DNA of 64,000 nt from Desulfosediminicola flagellatus (GCF_005116655.2 NZ_CP050698.1:1828501-1892500), one strand, 5' to 3'; counted from the stretch's first letter, positions 39,251 to 49,345 are shown. The notes: a model not told the origin generated them from the letters alone. Program-made: numbers and translations.

Positions 39251-41395
39251 CTACAGGATGTACTTTTTCTCGATGAGCTCAAGTGTTCTGCTTGCCGAGT
39301 CAGGAATCGGTGTACCTGGTCCAAAGACTGCCTTGATTCCTCTCTCATAGAGATATTCGTAGTCTTTAGGAGGAATGACGCCCCCGGCAACAACGATAAT
39401 ATCTTTAGCACCAAGCTTTTCGAGTTCCTGTACAAGCTCAGGAACCAGAGTTTTGTGACCAGCTGCAAGACTGGATGCGCCAACAATATGCACATCGTTT
39501 TCAACGGCCATTTTAGCAGCTTCCTGAGGAGTCTGAAACATCGGGCTGATATCTACATCAAAGCCGAGATCGGCATACGAACTGGCGATGACTTTAATGC
39601 CGCGATCATGTCCATCCTGTCCCATCTTGGTAACGAGCATTCTAGGTCGGCGCCCTGTCTTCTCAAGGAAGGTGGCAGTACGCTTCTGAATCGCTTCAAT
39701 AACTGATTTATTGGCTTCGCTGTACTCTGAGCTGTAGGCACCAGAGATGCAGCGGGTGGTTGCGGTAAAGCGACCAAATACTGATTCCATTGCGTCTGAA
39801 ATCTCTCCTAAGGTGGCGCGGGCACGTACGGCGGGCAGAGCAGCAGCAAGAAGGTTTCCACCATTTTTAGCAGCGTCTGTAAGATCGGCGAGTGCTTTTT
39901 CAACAGCAGCGCTATCACGGCTGGCTTTAATTTCTACTAAGCGTGCGACCTGTTCATCACGAACTGTTGAAGGTACTTCACGTACTTCAAAGTCGATCTG
40001 CTCATTGGCAAGTTTATATTTGTTGACTCCAACGATTACGTCAAGACCCTGATCAATTCGTGCCTGCTTACGGGCAGCAGATTCTTCGATGCGCATCTTC
40101 GGCATGCCGGATTCGATGGCTTTAGCCATACCGCCAAGCTCTTCAACTTCATCGATAATCTTCTGTGCTTCTTCAACAATAGAGTTGGTCAGTGACTCAA
40201 TATAATATGAGCCGCCCAATGGATCTACAACCTTGGTGACCATAGACTCTTCCTGCACGATGATCTGGGTGTTACGTGCAATTCGTGCTGAGAAGTCGGT
40301 TGGCAGTCCAATAGCTTCATCAAAAGAGTTGGTATGAAGGGATTGGGTTCCACCAAGAACTGCTGACATTGCTTCTAAGGTAGTTCGGATAACATTATTG
40401 TACGGGTCCTGCTCGGTGAGACTCCAGCCTGAGGTCTGGCAATGGGTACGCAGCATTGAAGACTTAGGATTTTTCGGATTGAACTGGCTCATGTTGCGAT
40501 GCCACAGGAGGCGTGCAGCACGCAGCATGGCTATATCCATGAAGAAGTTCATGCCGATACCAAAGAAAAACGACAAGCGAGGAGCAAATGTGTCTACATC
40601 CATACCTGATTTCAGGGCAGCCTTTACATACTCGATACCGTCAGCAAGAGTAAAAGCGGTCTGCAGGACACTGTTAGCGCCTGCTTCCATCATGTGGTAA
40701 CCACTGATACTGATGGTGTTGTACCGCGGCATTTCTTTCGAGCAGTACTCCATGATATCAGAAATAATCCGCATGGATGGCTCGGGCGGATAAATATAGG
40801 TGTTTCTGGTCAGGTACTCTTTTAGAATATCGTTCTGGATAGTTCCTGAGAGTTGTTCATGCTTAACTCCCTGCTCCTCGGCAGCTACGATGTAACCGGC
40901 AAGAATAGGAATAACGGCGCCATTCATGGTCATGGATACAGACATCTGGTCGAGCGGAATACCGTCGAAAAGAATCTTCATGTCTTCAACGGAATCGATG
41001 GCAACACCTGCTTTACCGATGTCACCAGAAACACGAGAGTGGTCTGAGTCGTAACCGCGATGAGTTGCGAGGTCAAAAGCAACAGAAAGACCTTTCTGAC
41101 CGGCATCAAGCGCCTTGCGATAAAAGTCATTAGACTCTTTAGCGGTAGAAAAACCGGCATACTGACGAATTGTCCAGGGACGACCGGCATACATGGTTGC
41201 CATTGGTCCACGAACATATGGAGCCATACCCGGTAGAGTGTTAGCTGATTCCATACCCTCGATGTCTTCAGCGGTATAAAGCGGCTTTACCGTGATTCCT
41301 TCAGGGGTTTTCCAGTTAAGGCTATCCGTAGATTTCCCCTTCAGCAGCTTTGAAGCAGCTTCTTCCCATTTGGCTTTATCGGGATGTTCTGACAT
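39251..41395 (-). CDS. scpA: Methylmalonyl-CoA mutase, large catalytic chain
   Basis: The enzyme interconverts succinyl-CoA and (R)-methylmalonyl-CoA using adenosylcobalamin. The 714 residues cover a TIM barrel (about 50-550; [35 protein letters not shown]) and a C-terminal B12 domain with the base-off motif DGHDRG (about 603-608). One chain with both domains suggests a homodimer, since no small subunit is encoded nearby. It lies between the epimerase and meaB; repeat R4 occupies the 258-base gap upstream. Confidence 0.97.
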   Translation of the reverse strand: MSEHPDKAKWEEAASKLLKGKSTDSLNWKTPEGITVKPLYTAEDIEGMESANTLPGMAPYVRGPMATMYAGRPWTIRQYAGFSTAKESNDFYRKALDAGQKGLSVAFDLATHRGYDSDHSRVSGDIGKAGVAIDSVEDMKILFDGIPLDQMSVSMTMNGAVIPILAGYIVAAEEQGVKHEQLSGTIQNDILKEYLTRNTYIYPPEPSMRIISDIMEYCSKEMPRYNTISISGYHMMEAGANSVLQTAFTLADGIEYVKAALKSGMDVDTFAPRLSFFFGIGMNFFMDIAMLRAARLLWHRNMSQFNPKNPKSSMLRTHCQTSGWSLTEQDPYNNVIRTTLEAMSAVLGGTQSLHTNSFDEAIGLPTDFSARIARNTQIIVQEESMVTKVVDPLGGSYYIESLTNSIVEEAQKIIDEVEELGGMAKAIESGMPKMRIEESAARKQARIDQGLDVIVGVNKYKLANEQIDFEVREVPSTVRDEQVARLVEIKASRDSAAVEKALADLTDAAKNGGNLLAAALPAVRARATLGEISDAMESVFGRFTATTRCISGAYSSEYSEANKSVIEAIQKRTATFLEKTGRRPRMLVTKMGQDGHDRGIKVIASSYADLGFDVDISPMFQTPQEAAKMAVENDVHIVGASSLAAGHKTLVPELVQELEKLGAKDIIVVAGGVIPPKDYEYLYERGIKAVFGPGTPIPDSASRTLELIEKKYIL

Positions 41396-41530
41396 GACGC
41401 ACTCCTAATTTTTCCGGTTCTTTCCGGTAATATTTTCTCTTAAATACTCATCATCCTGAAACCGGATATGCGAGGCGGGTGGGATTGGCAGCAGCAACAG
41501 CAGTTTCAGGAATTCTAATCGGGCTTTGAG

Positions 41531-41651
41531 GAAGCGAGAGATTTTAGTTGAGATCGAGGCACAGGAAGAATGTAACCGTAGACGTATAATAAATACGTCG
41601 AGGATTACATTCTGAGTGTAACGCTGATATCAGCTAAAAGATCCGCTTCTT
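41531..41651 (+). repeat. Palindromic dispersed repeat, copy R4
   Basis: The outer arm GAAGCGAGAGATTTTAGTTG pairs with CAGCTAAAAGATCCGCTTCT, quite unlike the arms of R1-R3. The inner stem AGAATGTAA pairs with TTACATTCT. The unpaired blocks GATCGAGGC, TAACCG-TAG, TCGAGGATTA and TAACG-GATAT are recognisably those of R2. It lies between mce (stop at 41654) and the mutase start. Confidence 0.8.
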
Positions 41652-41653
41652 AC

Positions 41654-42058
41654 CTAGTCTCGTTGGCAGAGCTCAACGAGCACTCCGCCCGTCGCCTTCG
41701 GATGCAAAAATGCAATTTTCGCACCACCGGCACCGATTCGAGGAACCTGATCGATAAGCTTGACATCTTTTGCTTTTAGTTCTTCAAGGGCTTCTTCGAT
41801 ATTTTCTACGCGGAAAGCAACATGTTGGAACCCCGTGCCCTTTTTCTCAATAAATTTTGCAACTGGGCCGTCAGGCGCTGTTGACTCAAGGAGTTCGACT
41901 TCACTGTCTCCTACTGGGAAGAAGGCGGTGGTTACTTTCTGTTCTTGAACAGTTTCCGCTCCCTCAAACTCAAGGCCGAGAATGTCGGACCAGAATGTTT
42001 TCCCAGCATCGATAGAGTTGACTGCGATTCCAAGATGGTCAATTTTCAAGATTTTCAT
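41654..42058 (-). CDS. mce: Methylmalonyl-CoA epimerase
   Basis: The 134-residue VOC-fold metalloenzyme converts (S)- to (R)-methylmalonyl-CoA. Visible motifs are DHLGIAV with the first metal His, GTGFQHVAFRV with the second, and LHPKATGGVLVELCQ with the metal Glu. It links the decarboxylase stereoisomer to the mutase encoded next. Confidence 0.96.
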   Translation of the reverse strand: MKILKIDHLGIAVNSIDAGKTFWSDILGLEFEGAETVQEQKVTTAFFPVGDSEVELLESTAPDGPVAKFIEKKGTGFQHVAFRVENIEEALEELKAKDVKLIDQVPRIGAGGAKIAFLHPKATGGVLVELCQRD

Positions 42059-42181
42059 TGTGCGCCTCCAAAAGAGTGTTCAGTGATGCTGCCCAGGCGG
42101 GCAACCCGATCATTGCTTGTCATAAGAGAGGGCGATGAACCAGCAGAGTATTGAAAAATTTGCTTTTTCAAAAATCTGAGT

Positions 42182-42784
42182 CTACTTTATTTTTTCAATA
42201 TCTGGATTCGCCATTCCGCGCCAAACCATTTCAAACATAACGTTGGCTTGTCCTGCCAGGCTGTCTTTTTTGCCGCGAAGTATCCACATGAAAAAACTGC
42301 GCTGTACAAAACCCATCAGGAAATCGAGTAAGGTACCTGCCCGAACATCATTGTTCAGAACGCCTTCCTTCTGTCCTTCCTGCAGCACATTGATTAGGAG
42401 GTTCATCATCCTCCGCTGTTCAAATGTTTCATCCGCCATCCAGGTTTTCATTGGCAAAGTCATAAAGACAATGCGTCCAAGCCCTTCGTGGCGTTCGTAG
42501 TAATCAAGCTGCAGCCAGAATACTTTTCGCAGCTTTTCTTTTAGGTCTTCGATCCCCTGAAGATGATCGACGATCCTGTCCGTCAGTTTGCCCATCCAGA
42601 TATCAACAAACGCGAAAACAAGCCGTTCTTTGCTTTCGTAGTGTTTGTAGATCGTGGTAAAGCTGACACCGGCTTTATCCGCTATGTCCCGGATACTTGC
42701 CTTGTGGAAATCGGAGTGTGAAAACACTTCCAATACAGCTTTTTCAAGTCTTCGTTGGATGTCAGGGTTGAGTTCGTCTGCCAT
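42182..42784 (-). CDS. TetR-family transcriptional regulator
   Basis: The N-terminal helix-turn-helix (ASIRDIADKAGVSFTTIYKHYESKERL) is followed by a ligand-binding helical domain. I chose ATG 42784 (200 residues); a GTG at 42847 would add 21 residues without family character. Its place inside the propionate gene block, in the same direction, suggests it senses an acyl-CoA or fatty acid and controls this block. That role is inference. Confidence 0.88.
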   Translation of the reverse strand: MADELNPDIQRRLEKAVLEVFSHSDFHKASIRDIADKAGVSFTTIYKHYESKERLVFAFVDIWMGKLTDRIVDHLQGIEDLKEKLRKVFWLQLDYYERHEGLGRIVFMTLPMKTWMADETFEQRRMMNLLINVLQEGQKEGVLNNDVRAGTLLDFLMGFVQRSFFMWILRGKKDSLAGQANVMFEMVWRGMANPDIEKIK

Positions 42785-43064
42785 TGTTACTGCCGTCCTT
42801 TTTCTTTGATTTGCCCTGTAGTTCAAGTGGAAAACCTGGTTATACACTCAGGCTGGATGTCTGCCGAACATCTTGCTTGCAAAGGCATTGTGTAAAGAAA
42901 TGTTGTTACTTTAACTTGCTGTTTTTCTAACCAATCCCGTCTTGTACATCGTGTAAGGCCTTAACATAATGAGCCAAAGTTCTGCCAGCTTGTAATGTAA
43001 ATGCTTTTGATCTGCAAGAAAAAAGAACGACCTGTTGTGGGCCAGGATCCGTTACGGTTGTTAC

Positions 43065-44228
43065 TTAACCTCCAAATAATGAAAGAAGTACACCGGCTGA
43101 GACTGCGGAGCCGATAACTCCGGCAACGTTTGGTCCCATAGCGTGCATCAGTAAGAAGTTTGATGGCTCCTCCTGCTGTCCGACAACCTGTGAAACCCGA
43201 GCCGCCATAGGTACTGCAGAAACTCCTGCTGAGCCAATGAGCGGGTTGATCTCGACATCAAGCAGCTTGTTCATCAATTTTGCAATCAGGACGCCAGCTG
43301 CAGTACCGATTGCAAAGGCGGTTATACCAAGAGCGAGAATAACCAGGGTCTCAACTCGCAGAAAGCCTTCAGCGGTAGCGGTAGCGCCGACAGTGACCCC
43401 TAGAAATATGGTTATTATATTGATCATTGCGTTCTTGGCTGTGTCTTCAAGCCTTGCAACAACTCCGCATTCCCTGAATAGATTGCCGAGCATCAACATA
43501 CCGATAAGGGTTGCTGCGGGAGGCACGATCAGCGAGACCACGATAGTTACAATAATTGGAAAAAGGATTTTCTCTTTTTTCGAGACTTCTCGAAGCTGAG
43601 TCATCTTGATTGAACGTTCTTTCTTGGTGGTCAGAAAACGCATAATTGGTGGCTGGATGATCGGTACAAGCGCCATATATGAATAGGCTGCAATTGCGAT
43701 CGCTCCAAGAAGATGGGGTGCAAGTTTTGATGACAAAAATATTGCTGTCGGTCCGTCTGCACCGCCGATAATTCCTATAGATGCTGCTTCCTGAGCAGTA
43801 AACAGGCCGGATGCGATTGCGCCCATAAAAGTCACAAAGATTCCGAACTGGGCAGCAGCGCCAAGTAATAACGATTTAGGATTGGCGATAAGGGGCCCGA
43901 AGTCGGTCATTGCTCCGACGCCAAGGAAAATAAGCGGTGGGAAAATTCCCAGATGATCTCCCTGGAACAGATAGTAGAGTAATCCACCAGGTTCAACAGT
44001 ATGGATCATGTGCTCTTTTATCTCCATTACCGGTGGGGCCATAAGGCCGGCAAATGGCAGATTTGTAAGTAAGACGCCAAATGCGATGGGTACCAGCAAT
44101 AATGGCTCGAACCCTTTGACTATCGCAAGATAGAGAAGAAGAAATGAGATAAGTATCATCAGGACTGCACCAAAAGTGAGTCCGTAAAATCCTGTGCTGT
44201 GGAAAAAGTTCAGTATAGCGTTCAGCAT
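43065..44228 (-). CDS. mmdB: Sodium-pumping decarboxylase membrane subunit beta
   Basis: The 387-residue protein has about nine to eleven membrane spans and the conserved [20 protein letters not shown] segment, whose Asp is needed for Na+ transport in OadB/Mmd[15 protein letters not shown] near the C-terminus is also diagnostic. It decarboxylates carboxybiotin and exports Na+. Gene order mmdA-mmdD-mmdC-mmdB matches methylmalonyl-CoA decarboxylase of Propionigenium and Veillonella. Confidence 0.94.
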   Translation of the reverse strand: MLNAILNFFHSTGFYGLTFGAVLMILISFLLLYLAIVKGFEPLLLVPIAFGVLLTNLPFAGLMAPPVMEIKEHMIHTVEPGGLLYYLFQGDHLGIFPPLIFLGVGAMTDFGPLIANPKSLLLGAAAQFGIFVTFMGAIASGLFTAQEAASIGIIGGADGPTAIFLSSKLAPHLLGAIAIAAYSYMALVPIIQPPIMRFLTTKKERSIKMTQLREVSKKEKILFPIIVTIVVSLIVPPAATLIGMLMLGNLFRECGVVARLEDTAKNAMINIITIFLGVTVGATATAEGFLRVETLVILALGITAFAIGTAAGVLIAKLMNKLLDVEINPLIGSAGVSAVPMAARVSQVVGQQEEPSNFLLMHAMGPNVAGVIGSAVSAGVLLSLFGG

Positions 44229-44246
44229 GGCAGGTCCCTCATAATA

Positions 44247-44645
44247 TTAGGCAAGCACTAACAGCGCCATCCCGGCATTGACAGATGCACCTTTATCAAC
44301 CTGAATGGCAGAAACAATGCCGTCTCTGTGGGCTTTGATTTCATTTTCCATTTTCATGGCTTCAAGAATAAGAAGTGTATCACCGCGTTTTACCTGGTCA
44401 CCCTGATTTACTTTGACGTCGGTAATAGTTCCCGGCATAGCAGCCAGAATTGTACCATCTGCATCATCGGCTTTAGGTGCTGATTTGGGTGCGGCAGGAG
44501 TCGCCTTGCGTGCTACTGGAGCAGCTGCTGGCTTTGGTACAGACGGGCTTGCATTTGCAACGGGTGCAGTTGCTTTCTCTGTAATTTCCTCTATCGCAAC
44601 TTCATACTCGTTTCCACTAACCACTACTCTAAAGGTTCTCATCAC
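44247..44645 (-). CDS. mmdC: Biotin carboxyl carrier subunit of the decarboxylase
   Basis: The 132-residue protein ends with a biotinyl domain whose attachment site is ILEAMKMENEI, with biotin on the Lys of AMKM. A Pro/Ala-rich flexible linker (about residues 28-60) lets the arm swing between the carboxyltransferase and the membrane subunit. It has no biotin carboxylase partner in the window, which favours decarboxylase over carboxylase function. Confidence 0.94.
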   Translation of the reverse strand: MMRTFRVVVSGNEYEVAIEEITEKATAPVANASPSVPKPAAAPVARKATPAAPKSAPKADDADGTILAAMPGTITDVKVNQGDQVKRGDTLLILEAMKMENEIKAHRDGIVSAIQVDKGASVNAGMALLVLA

Positions 44646-44659
44646 TGGGGCCTCCCTAG

Positions 44660-45070
44660 CTACGAATTGTTTGTCATCTGCTCAGTCAGACCAACCTTGT
44701 TCCAGACAGGGGAATGATCTTCGACTTTCCTGATATTTCTAATTACAACGTTGCTGGCTGCAGTTTTCAATTGCACGGCAAGCGCAACAGTGATTGCGGC
44801 GACGAGTTCTTCGTCTTTTTGTGTATTCGCAGCTGCAGTGACTGCAGCTGTTGGTGCAGGTTCTGGTCCAATCTGTTTTTTGGCGGGTGTCGCTTCTACA
44901 GTAAACTTTGCCAATAAAACCATGACGAATTGAAGAATTACCAACGAGACAAATGTGATTCCCATGCCAAGTATTGTGGTTATCAACCCAGCCGTGAGTC
45001 TCTGCATGGTGGTCAGATTCTTCAGTGTTTCCGGGTCGGCAAATTTTGCCATTAATTCTATGGTATCCAT
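44660..45070 (-). CDS. mmdD: OadG/MmdD-type small membrane subunit
   Basis: The 136-residue protein has one membrane span (about 28-55) and a Pro/Ala-rich linker. The C-terminal part (AAITVALAVQLKTA) resembles gamma/delta subunits that tether the carboxyltransferase to the membrane pump. The order and 14-15 base spacings with mmdA and mmdC support the assignment. Confidence 0.85.
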   Translation of the reverse strand: MDTIELMAKFADPETLKNLTTMQRLTAGLITTILGMGITFVSLVILQFVMVLLAKFTVEATPAKKQIGPEPAPTAAVTAAANTQKDEELVAAITVALAVQLKTAASNVVIRNIRKVEDHSPVWNKVGLTEQMTNNS

Positions 45071-45085
45071 AATTGCCCCTCTCGG

Positions 45086-46633
45086 TTACAGCGGCATATT
45101 GCCATGTTTTTTAGGCGGACGTTTTTCACGTTTACCTTCGAGCATATTAAAGGCATCAATGATGCGCTGACGAGTAGTGCTAGGCTCAATGACATCATCT
45201 ACAAAACCGCGTTCGGCTGCTTTATATGGTGTGGCAAATTCAGCTCGGTAATCTTCCAATAGCTTCTTGTGGGTTTCTGCTTTGTTTTCAGCTTTTGTGA
45301 TTTCGTTACGAAAGATAATGTTAACCGCACCATCCGGCCCCATGACAGCGATCTCTGCAGAAGGCCATGCCAGAACCGTATCGGCACCAAGAGATTTAGA
45401 GCACATGGCAACATAAGCTCCGCCATACGCTTTTCTGGTGATAATGGTTACTTTGGGCACAGTTGCTTCACTGTATGCATAGAGAATCTTTGCTCCATGC
45501 CTGATTATTCCGCCGTGCTCCTGATTGGTTCCCGGCAGAAAGCCAGGTACATCAACGAATGTGAGCAGGGGGATGTTGTAGGCGTTACATGTGCGAATAA
45601 ATCGTGCCGCTTTATCTCCTGCATTCATGTCCAGGCAACCAGCCATCATGTTTGGCTGATTTGCGACAATACCAACTGATTTGCCATTTATCCGTGCATA
45701 GCCAGTTACGATATTTTTTGCGAAATAGGGTTGGTATTCAAAAAAATCTCCATCATCGATGATCAAAGTAACAACATCCATGAAGTCATACGGCTTATTG
45801 GGATTTTCAGGAATGAGTGTATCCAGTTCATCAATCTGCCTGTTAATGTCATCATTAATTTCAAAAACAGGGGCCTTCTCCATATTATTAGAGGGAAGGT
45901 AGCTCAGCAGTTTACGAATGGAATCTATGCAGGACTGATCTGTATCAGATAGAAAATGCGCGTTTCCACTGATGCTATTGTGTGTCATGGCGCCGCCAAG
46001 TTCTTCGGGGCTTACTTCTTCACCTGTAACGGTTTTAATGACCTGGGGGCCTGTGATGAACATCTGGGCAGATTTGTCGACCATAAAGACAAAGTCTGTA
46101 AGCGCTGGCGAATAAACAGCACCACCTGCGCAGGGGCCCATGATTGCAGATATCTGCGGGATTACACCAGAGAATGTGGCATTTCTAAAGAACAGGTCAC
46201 CGTAACCGGAGAGGGCATCAACCGCTTCCTGAATTCGTGCACCGCCTGAGTCGTTTAAGCCGACTATGGGGGCGCCGACTTTTATTGCGGCATCCATGGC
46301 TTTTACAACCTTCGTTGCGTGCATCTCTCCAAGGGCTCCTCCTGTTACCGTGAAATCCTGGGAGAAGGCATAGACCAGTCTACCATCAACCATTCCATAT
46401 CCGGTGACAACAGACTCACCTTCGAACTCCATTTTGTCCATTCCAAAATTTGTACAACGGTTTCGGATGAACGCATCTAACTCTATAAATGACCCGGGAT
46501 CGAAAAGGTATTCCAGTCGTTCCCTTGCTGTCATTTTACCTTTGGCATGCTGTTTCTCTATTCGAGCTTTACCGCCGCCAAGAGCGAGTTTTTCTTTCTT
46601 TTCCCGCAGCTGTACGATTTTCTCAAAAGACAT
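45086..46633 (-). CDS. mmdA: Methylmalonyl-CoA decarboxylase alpha subunit (carboxyltransferase)
   Basis: The 515-residue crotonase-fold carboxyltransferase resembles propionyl-CoA carboxylase beta. Motifs include GKMTARERLEYLFDPGSF, GGARIQEAVDALSGYGDLFFRN, GPCAGGAVYSPA and the C-terminal GAYVAMCSKSLGAD. It moves CO2 from methylmalonyl-CoA to biotin on the mmdC product. Co-encoded MmdB/C/D make a Na+-pump decarboxylase more likely than a plain carboxylase. SD AAGGGAG lies 8 bases before the start. Confidence 0.95.
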   Translation of the reverse strand: MSFEKIVQLREKKEKLALGGGKARIEKQHAKGKMTARERLEYLFDPGSFIELDAFIRNRCTNFGMDKMEFEGESVVTGYGMVDGRLVYAFSQDFTVTGGALGEMHATKVVKAMDAAIKVGAPIVGLNDSGGARIQEAVDALSGYGDLFFRNATFSGVIPQISAIMGPCAGGAVYSPALTDFVFMVDKSAQMFITGPQVIKTVTGEEVSPEELGGAMTHNSISGNAHFLSDTDQSCIDSIRKLLSYLPSNNMEKAPVFEINDDINRQIDELDTLIPENPNKPYDFMDVVTLIIDDGDFFEYQPYFAKNIVTGYARINGKSVGIVANQPNMMAGCLDMNAGDKAARFIRTCNAYNIPLLTFVDVPGFLPGTNQEHGGIIRHGAKILYAYSEATVPKVTIITRKAYGGAYVAMCSKSLGADTVLAWPSAEIAVMGPDGAVNIIFRNEITKAENKAETHKKLLEDYRAEFATPYKAAERGFVDDVIEPSTTRQRIIDAFNMLEGKREKRPPKKHGNMPL

Positions 46634-46979
46634 GGCAGTTACTCCCTTGAATTTTGACAGTTGTTAACCCGGCTGTCGCGACTCGCACCATGCTGTCGCC
46701 TAACGGGATGGAAGTTCCATCGATGTCCAGTGGTGCTTCAAATCCGGAATCGGTTGGAAATTTATATTGAGTAACGTCATGAAAGTGCAATTGTGTCGAA
46801 GCTGCTGGAATGTAATTTTTAGCTGCTCCGAAAGTTCGAACGGGGTTCGTTTGACGAAGTGTTAATGTTGTCCACGGCATTGTAGAATTGCCGGGAGGTG
46901 GTGGCGTAAAATGTCTTGAAGCTATGTTTAACATTGTTACCATAATCGAGTTGCCTTGAAGTTGTGAAGCGAATCTCAT
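46623..46979 (-). CDS. Doubtful hypothetical ORF overlapping mmdA
   Basis: This 118-codon frame overlaps the mmdA start by 11 bases, as a coupled upstream gene would. No domain, signal or strong ribosome-binding site is seen, and the composition (Thr/Pro/Ser-rich) is not distinctive. It could be a small protein, a translated leader or chance. Confidence 0.3.
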   Translation of the reverse strand: MRFASQLQGNSIMVTMLNIASRHFTPPPPGNSTMPWTTLTLRQTNPVRTFGAAKNYIPAASTQLHFHDVTQYKFPTDSGFEAPLDIDGTSIPLGDSMVRVATAGLTTVKIQGSNCHVF

Positions 46980-47463
46980 TGTGGATTAGTATGCTAAAAC
47001 AGTAATATGGGTAAAATGCAACCTGTCAAACTAAAGGTTTTGAAAAAACTTTATGAAGCAATGTTACGAGTGTTTAAAACTATTATATTCTCGAAAGTAC
47101 GTGTTAAAATGCAAAGCTAATAGTTTGTACCTAGTCTGATTAAGAACAATGTTACTCTGACTAACTTTTGTTGTAAATCTTTTTTTCTTTCTTAATGAAA
47201 AAAATTTATATAAAAGAAGAAGGCAACATTGAATGCTTGAGTACATGTTGTGAAAAGAAGAGCATCATAATGGTGATTGATGTATACAAATTGATTAAGG
47301 TTACTATGCGGTGTTGGTTGGTTATAACGCTGATGGCGCCAGAGTGTGGAGGGAATAGCTTTCTTGCTTATTGGAAACATGGTTTCTGATGCTGGAATGA
47401 GTAACGGAGTTGAAGCACCGATTGTGTGGTTTTGATGTTGGTTGAATAATTACAACCAGTATG
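46980..47463. other. AT-rich intergenic region between the mmd operon and a deacetylase gene
   Basis: The stretch should contain the leftward mmd promoter. I see no conserved RNA and no -24/-12 element. A 64-codon frame at 47195-47389 lacks a ribosome-binding site and is not convincing. Confidence 0.4.
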
Positions 47464-47625
47464 TAGTTTCCATCCGAAAACGGTGCTTTCCATCTAGCTC
47501 TTCGTTGCTCTCAAGATTGTATTCTCGCAGGTAAGCGTAGACTCCGATATCAAGTATGTGGCTGTGGTGAAATGTATCGAGCGCCTTGATTTAGAAGAAA
47601 ATCCCTCGATTCGGGATGGAAACTA
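47464..47625 (-). repeat. Palindromic dispersed repeat, copy R5 (long form, inverted)
   Basis: The outer arms TAGTTTCCATCC and GGATGGAAACTA differ from all other copies. Read on the minus strand it carries AAGGC, CCACAGCC, the insert CGGAGTCT...CGCTTACC seen in R1, GCGAGAATA and AACGAAGAG in the family order, with a short inner stem GCTC / GAGC. It ends 24 bases before the start codon of the deacetylase at 47650. Confidence 0.7.
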
Positions 47626-47649
47626 TTTATACAAACAGGGAACAAACAC

Positions 47650-48609
47650 ATGAAAAAAACCGGGTTTGTATTTGACGAAAAGTATCTGCAGCACAATACC
47701 GGAGAGTGGCACCCTGAAACAGCAGACCGGCTCAGAGTGATAGTGGACCGACTTCAAGAATCAGGTTTGTTGGAAAAATTAATCAGGATAGAAGCCGAGC
47801 CGGCTAATCAACGATGGATTGAAGCCGTTCATCATGTCAATTACATCATGAGATTCAATGATGCCTGCGCGATGGGCATGCCTGACTTTGATCATCAGGA
47901 GAATGCGATTTGCAGGGAGTCGTATGATGCTGCGCTACTTGCAGTTGGAGGGGTGCTGAAAGCAATTGATTACATGATGCAGGGTGATGTCGATACCGCG
48001 TTTTGCGCTGTAAGGCCACCGGGACATCATGCTGAAGCGGACAAAGCTATGGGCTTTTGTTATTTTAACAATGTAGCCATCGGAGCACGTTATCTTCAGC
48101 GGAAGTGGGGGGTCGAACGGGTTGGCATTATAGATTTTGATGTGCATCACGGAAATGGAACCCAGCATATATTTGAAGCGGATCCTACAGTCTATTATTA
48201 CTCTATTCATGAACACCCTTCATTTGCGTATCCAGGAACAGGTCGGGAGTTTGATTTAGGCATTGGTGAGGGGGCAGGCTATACTTTAAATACACCTATA
48301 TTGCCGGGTCGCGGTGATCTTGATTATCGAAAAAAGCTCACTCAGGACCTTATTCCTGCCTTTAAACAGTTTAAGCCTGATGTGTTGCTGATTTCCGCAG
48401 GTTTTGATGCTCACGTTAACGATATGATGTCAGGCGTGAATCTGAGCACAGACGGTTATGATTTTGTATCAGAGTTGATTATGAACCTTGCAAATACACT
48501 TACAAATGGCAGGGTTGTTTCGGTACTTGAAGGTGGCTACAATTTAGAAATACTACCGCTACTTGTTGAAAATCACATTAAACACCTGGCTGGCATGCGG
48601 GGTGTATGA
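47650..48609 (+). CDS. Histone deacetylase-family enzyme, copy 2 (canonical active site)
   Basis: The 319-residue protein has the full class II-like site: RPPGHHAE, GFCYFNNVAIGARYL, DFDVHHGNGTQ (two zinc ligands), GFDAHVND (third ligand) and VLEGGYN (Tyr). Bacterial relatives act on acetylated lysine, acetoin-pathway acetyl-CoA synthetase (AcuC) or acetylpolyamines. No acs or acu gene is adjacent. It is followed by a CBS protein 58 bases downstream, a pairing reminiscent of acuB-acuC. Confidence 0.92.
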   Translation: MKKTGFVFDEKYLQHNTGEWHPETADRLRVIVDRLQESGLLEKLIRIEAEPANQRWIEAVHHVNYIMRFNDACAMGMPDFDHQENAICRESYDAALLAVGGVLKAIDYMMQGDVDTAFCAVRPPGHHAEADKAMGFCYFNNVAIGARYLQRKWGVERVGIIDFDVHHGNGTQHIFEADPTVYYYSIHEHPSFAYPGTGREFDLGIGEGAGYTLNTPILPGRGDLDYRKKLTQDLIPAFKQFKPDVLLISAGFDAHVNDMMSGVNLSTDGYDFVSELIMNLANTLTNGRVVSVLEGGYNLEILPLLVENHIKHLAGMRGV

Positions 48610-48667
48610 CTGTTGTAGATTTGGCAGAAAAAAACGCGTACTAACCACTCATGATTGAGGAGGGATT

Positions 48668-49345
48668 ATGTTCGTCAGTGAAAGGATGTCAACAGACCTG
48701 ATTACAGCTTCGCCGGATTTACGAATTGCACAGGCGCGCAATATGATGCTTGAAAAACGCATTCGGCATTTACCGGTAATCGATGAAAAAGGCCTGCTGT
48801 TAGGCATGGTGTCAGATCGCGATATGAGAAGTGCTATGCCTTCGACACTTCTTGACAAGGCAGACCATGACAGGTCACTTGAGAAAATCATGAATTTTCC
48901 TATATCGAAAATCATGACAAAGGAGCCTGTTAAAATATATGGTTACTACACCATGCAGGATGTGCTGCTGATAATGCGGAAATATAAAGTCGGCGCAGTG
49001 CCTGTTGTTGATGAGGAAGGGTTTCTTAAGGGAATCCTCTCGACAAGGGATTTGCTATCAGCATTTGTTGATGTAATGGGTATAGACGAGCCTGGTACAT
49101 TACTTTGCATTCTCTCCGATGAGAAGCAGGGACAGATGAAGAAAATTGTGGATATAATTACTGCGGAAAAAATTTCACTTGGAAGTGTACTTGTTTCTAA
49201 GTCACTGGAGCTGAACAGGAAGGCTGTATTTCCGTATCTGTTAACCAATAATGTTGTTCGGGTGAAAGAGCGGATTATTGAAGCCGGGTTTGAGTTAACT
49301 GATCCCATGCAATGGTATTTTAAACAGCTGCCTCAAAAGGAATAG
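48668..49345 (+). CDS. CBS-pair protein with C-terminal ACT-like domain (AcuB-like)
   Basis: Two CBS repeats (about 5-60 and 78-135) each show the IxxLPVID or VGAVPVVD pattern and bind adenosyl ligands such as AMP or ATP. An ACT-like domain follows (about 145-215). This CBS-CBS-ACT layout is that of Bacillus AcuB. SD GAGGAGG precedes ATG 48668. Together with the deacetylase ahead of it the pair resembles acuBC, which controls acetyl-CoA synthetase by deacetylation; the target here is not visible. Confidence 0.85.
   Translation: MFVSERMSTDLITASPDLRIAQARNMMLEKRIRHLPVIDEKGLLLGMVSDRDMRSAMPSTLLDKADHDRSLEKIMNFPISKIMTKEPVKIYGYYTMQDVLLIMRKYKVGAVPVVDEEGFLKGILSTRDLLSAFVDVMGIDEPGTLLCILSDEKQGQMKKIVDIITAEKISLGSVLVSKSLELNRKAVFPYLLTNNVVRVKERIIEAGFELTDPMQWYFKQLPQKE

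Noticed and set aside
47195..47389. 64-codon plus-strand frame in the AT-rich gap
   Set aside because: No ribosome-binding site, odd composition and a low-complexity AT-rich surrounding; likely chance.
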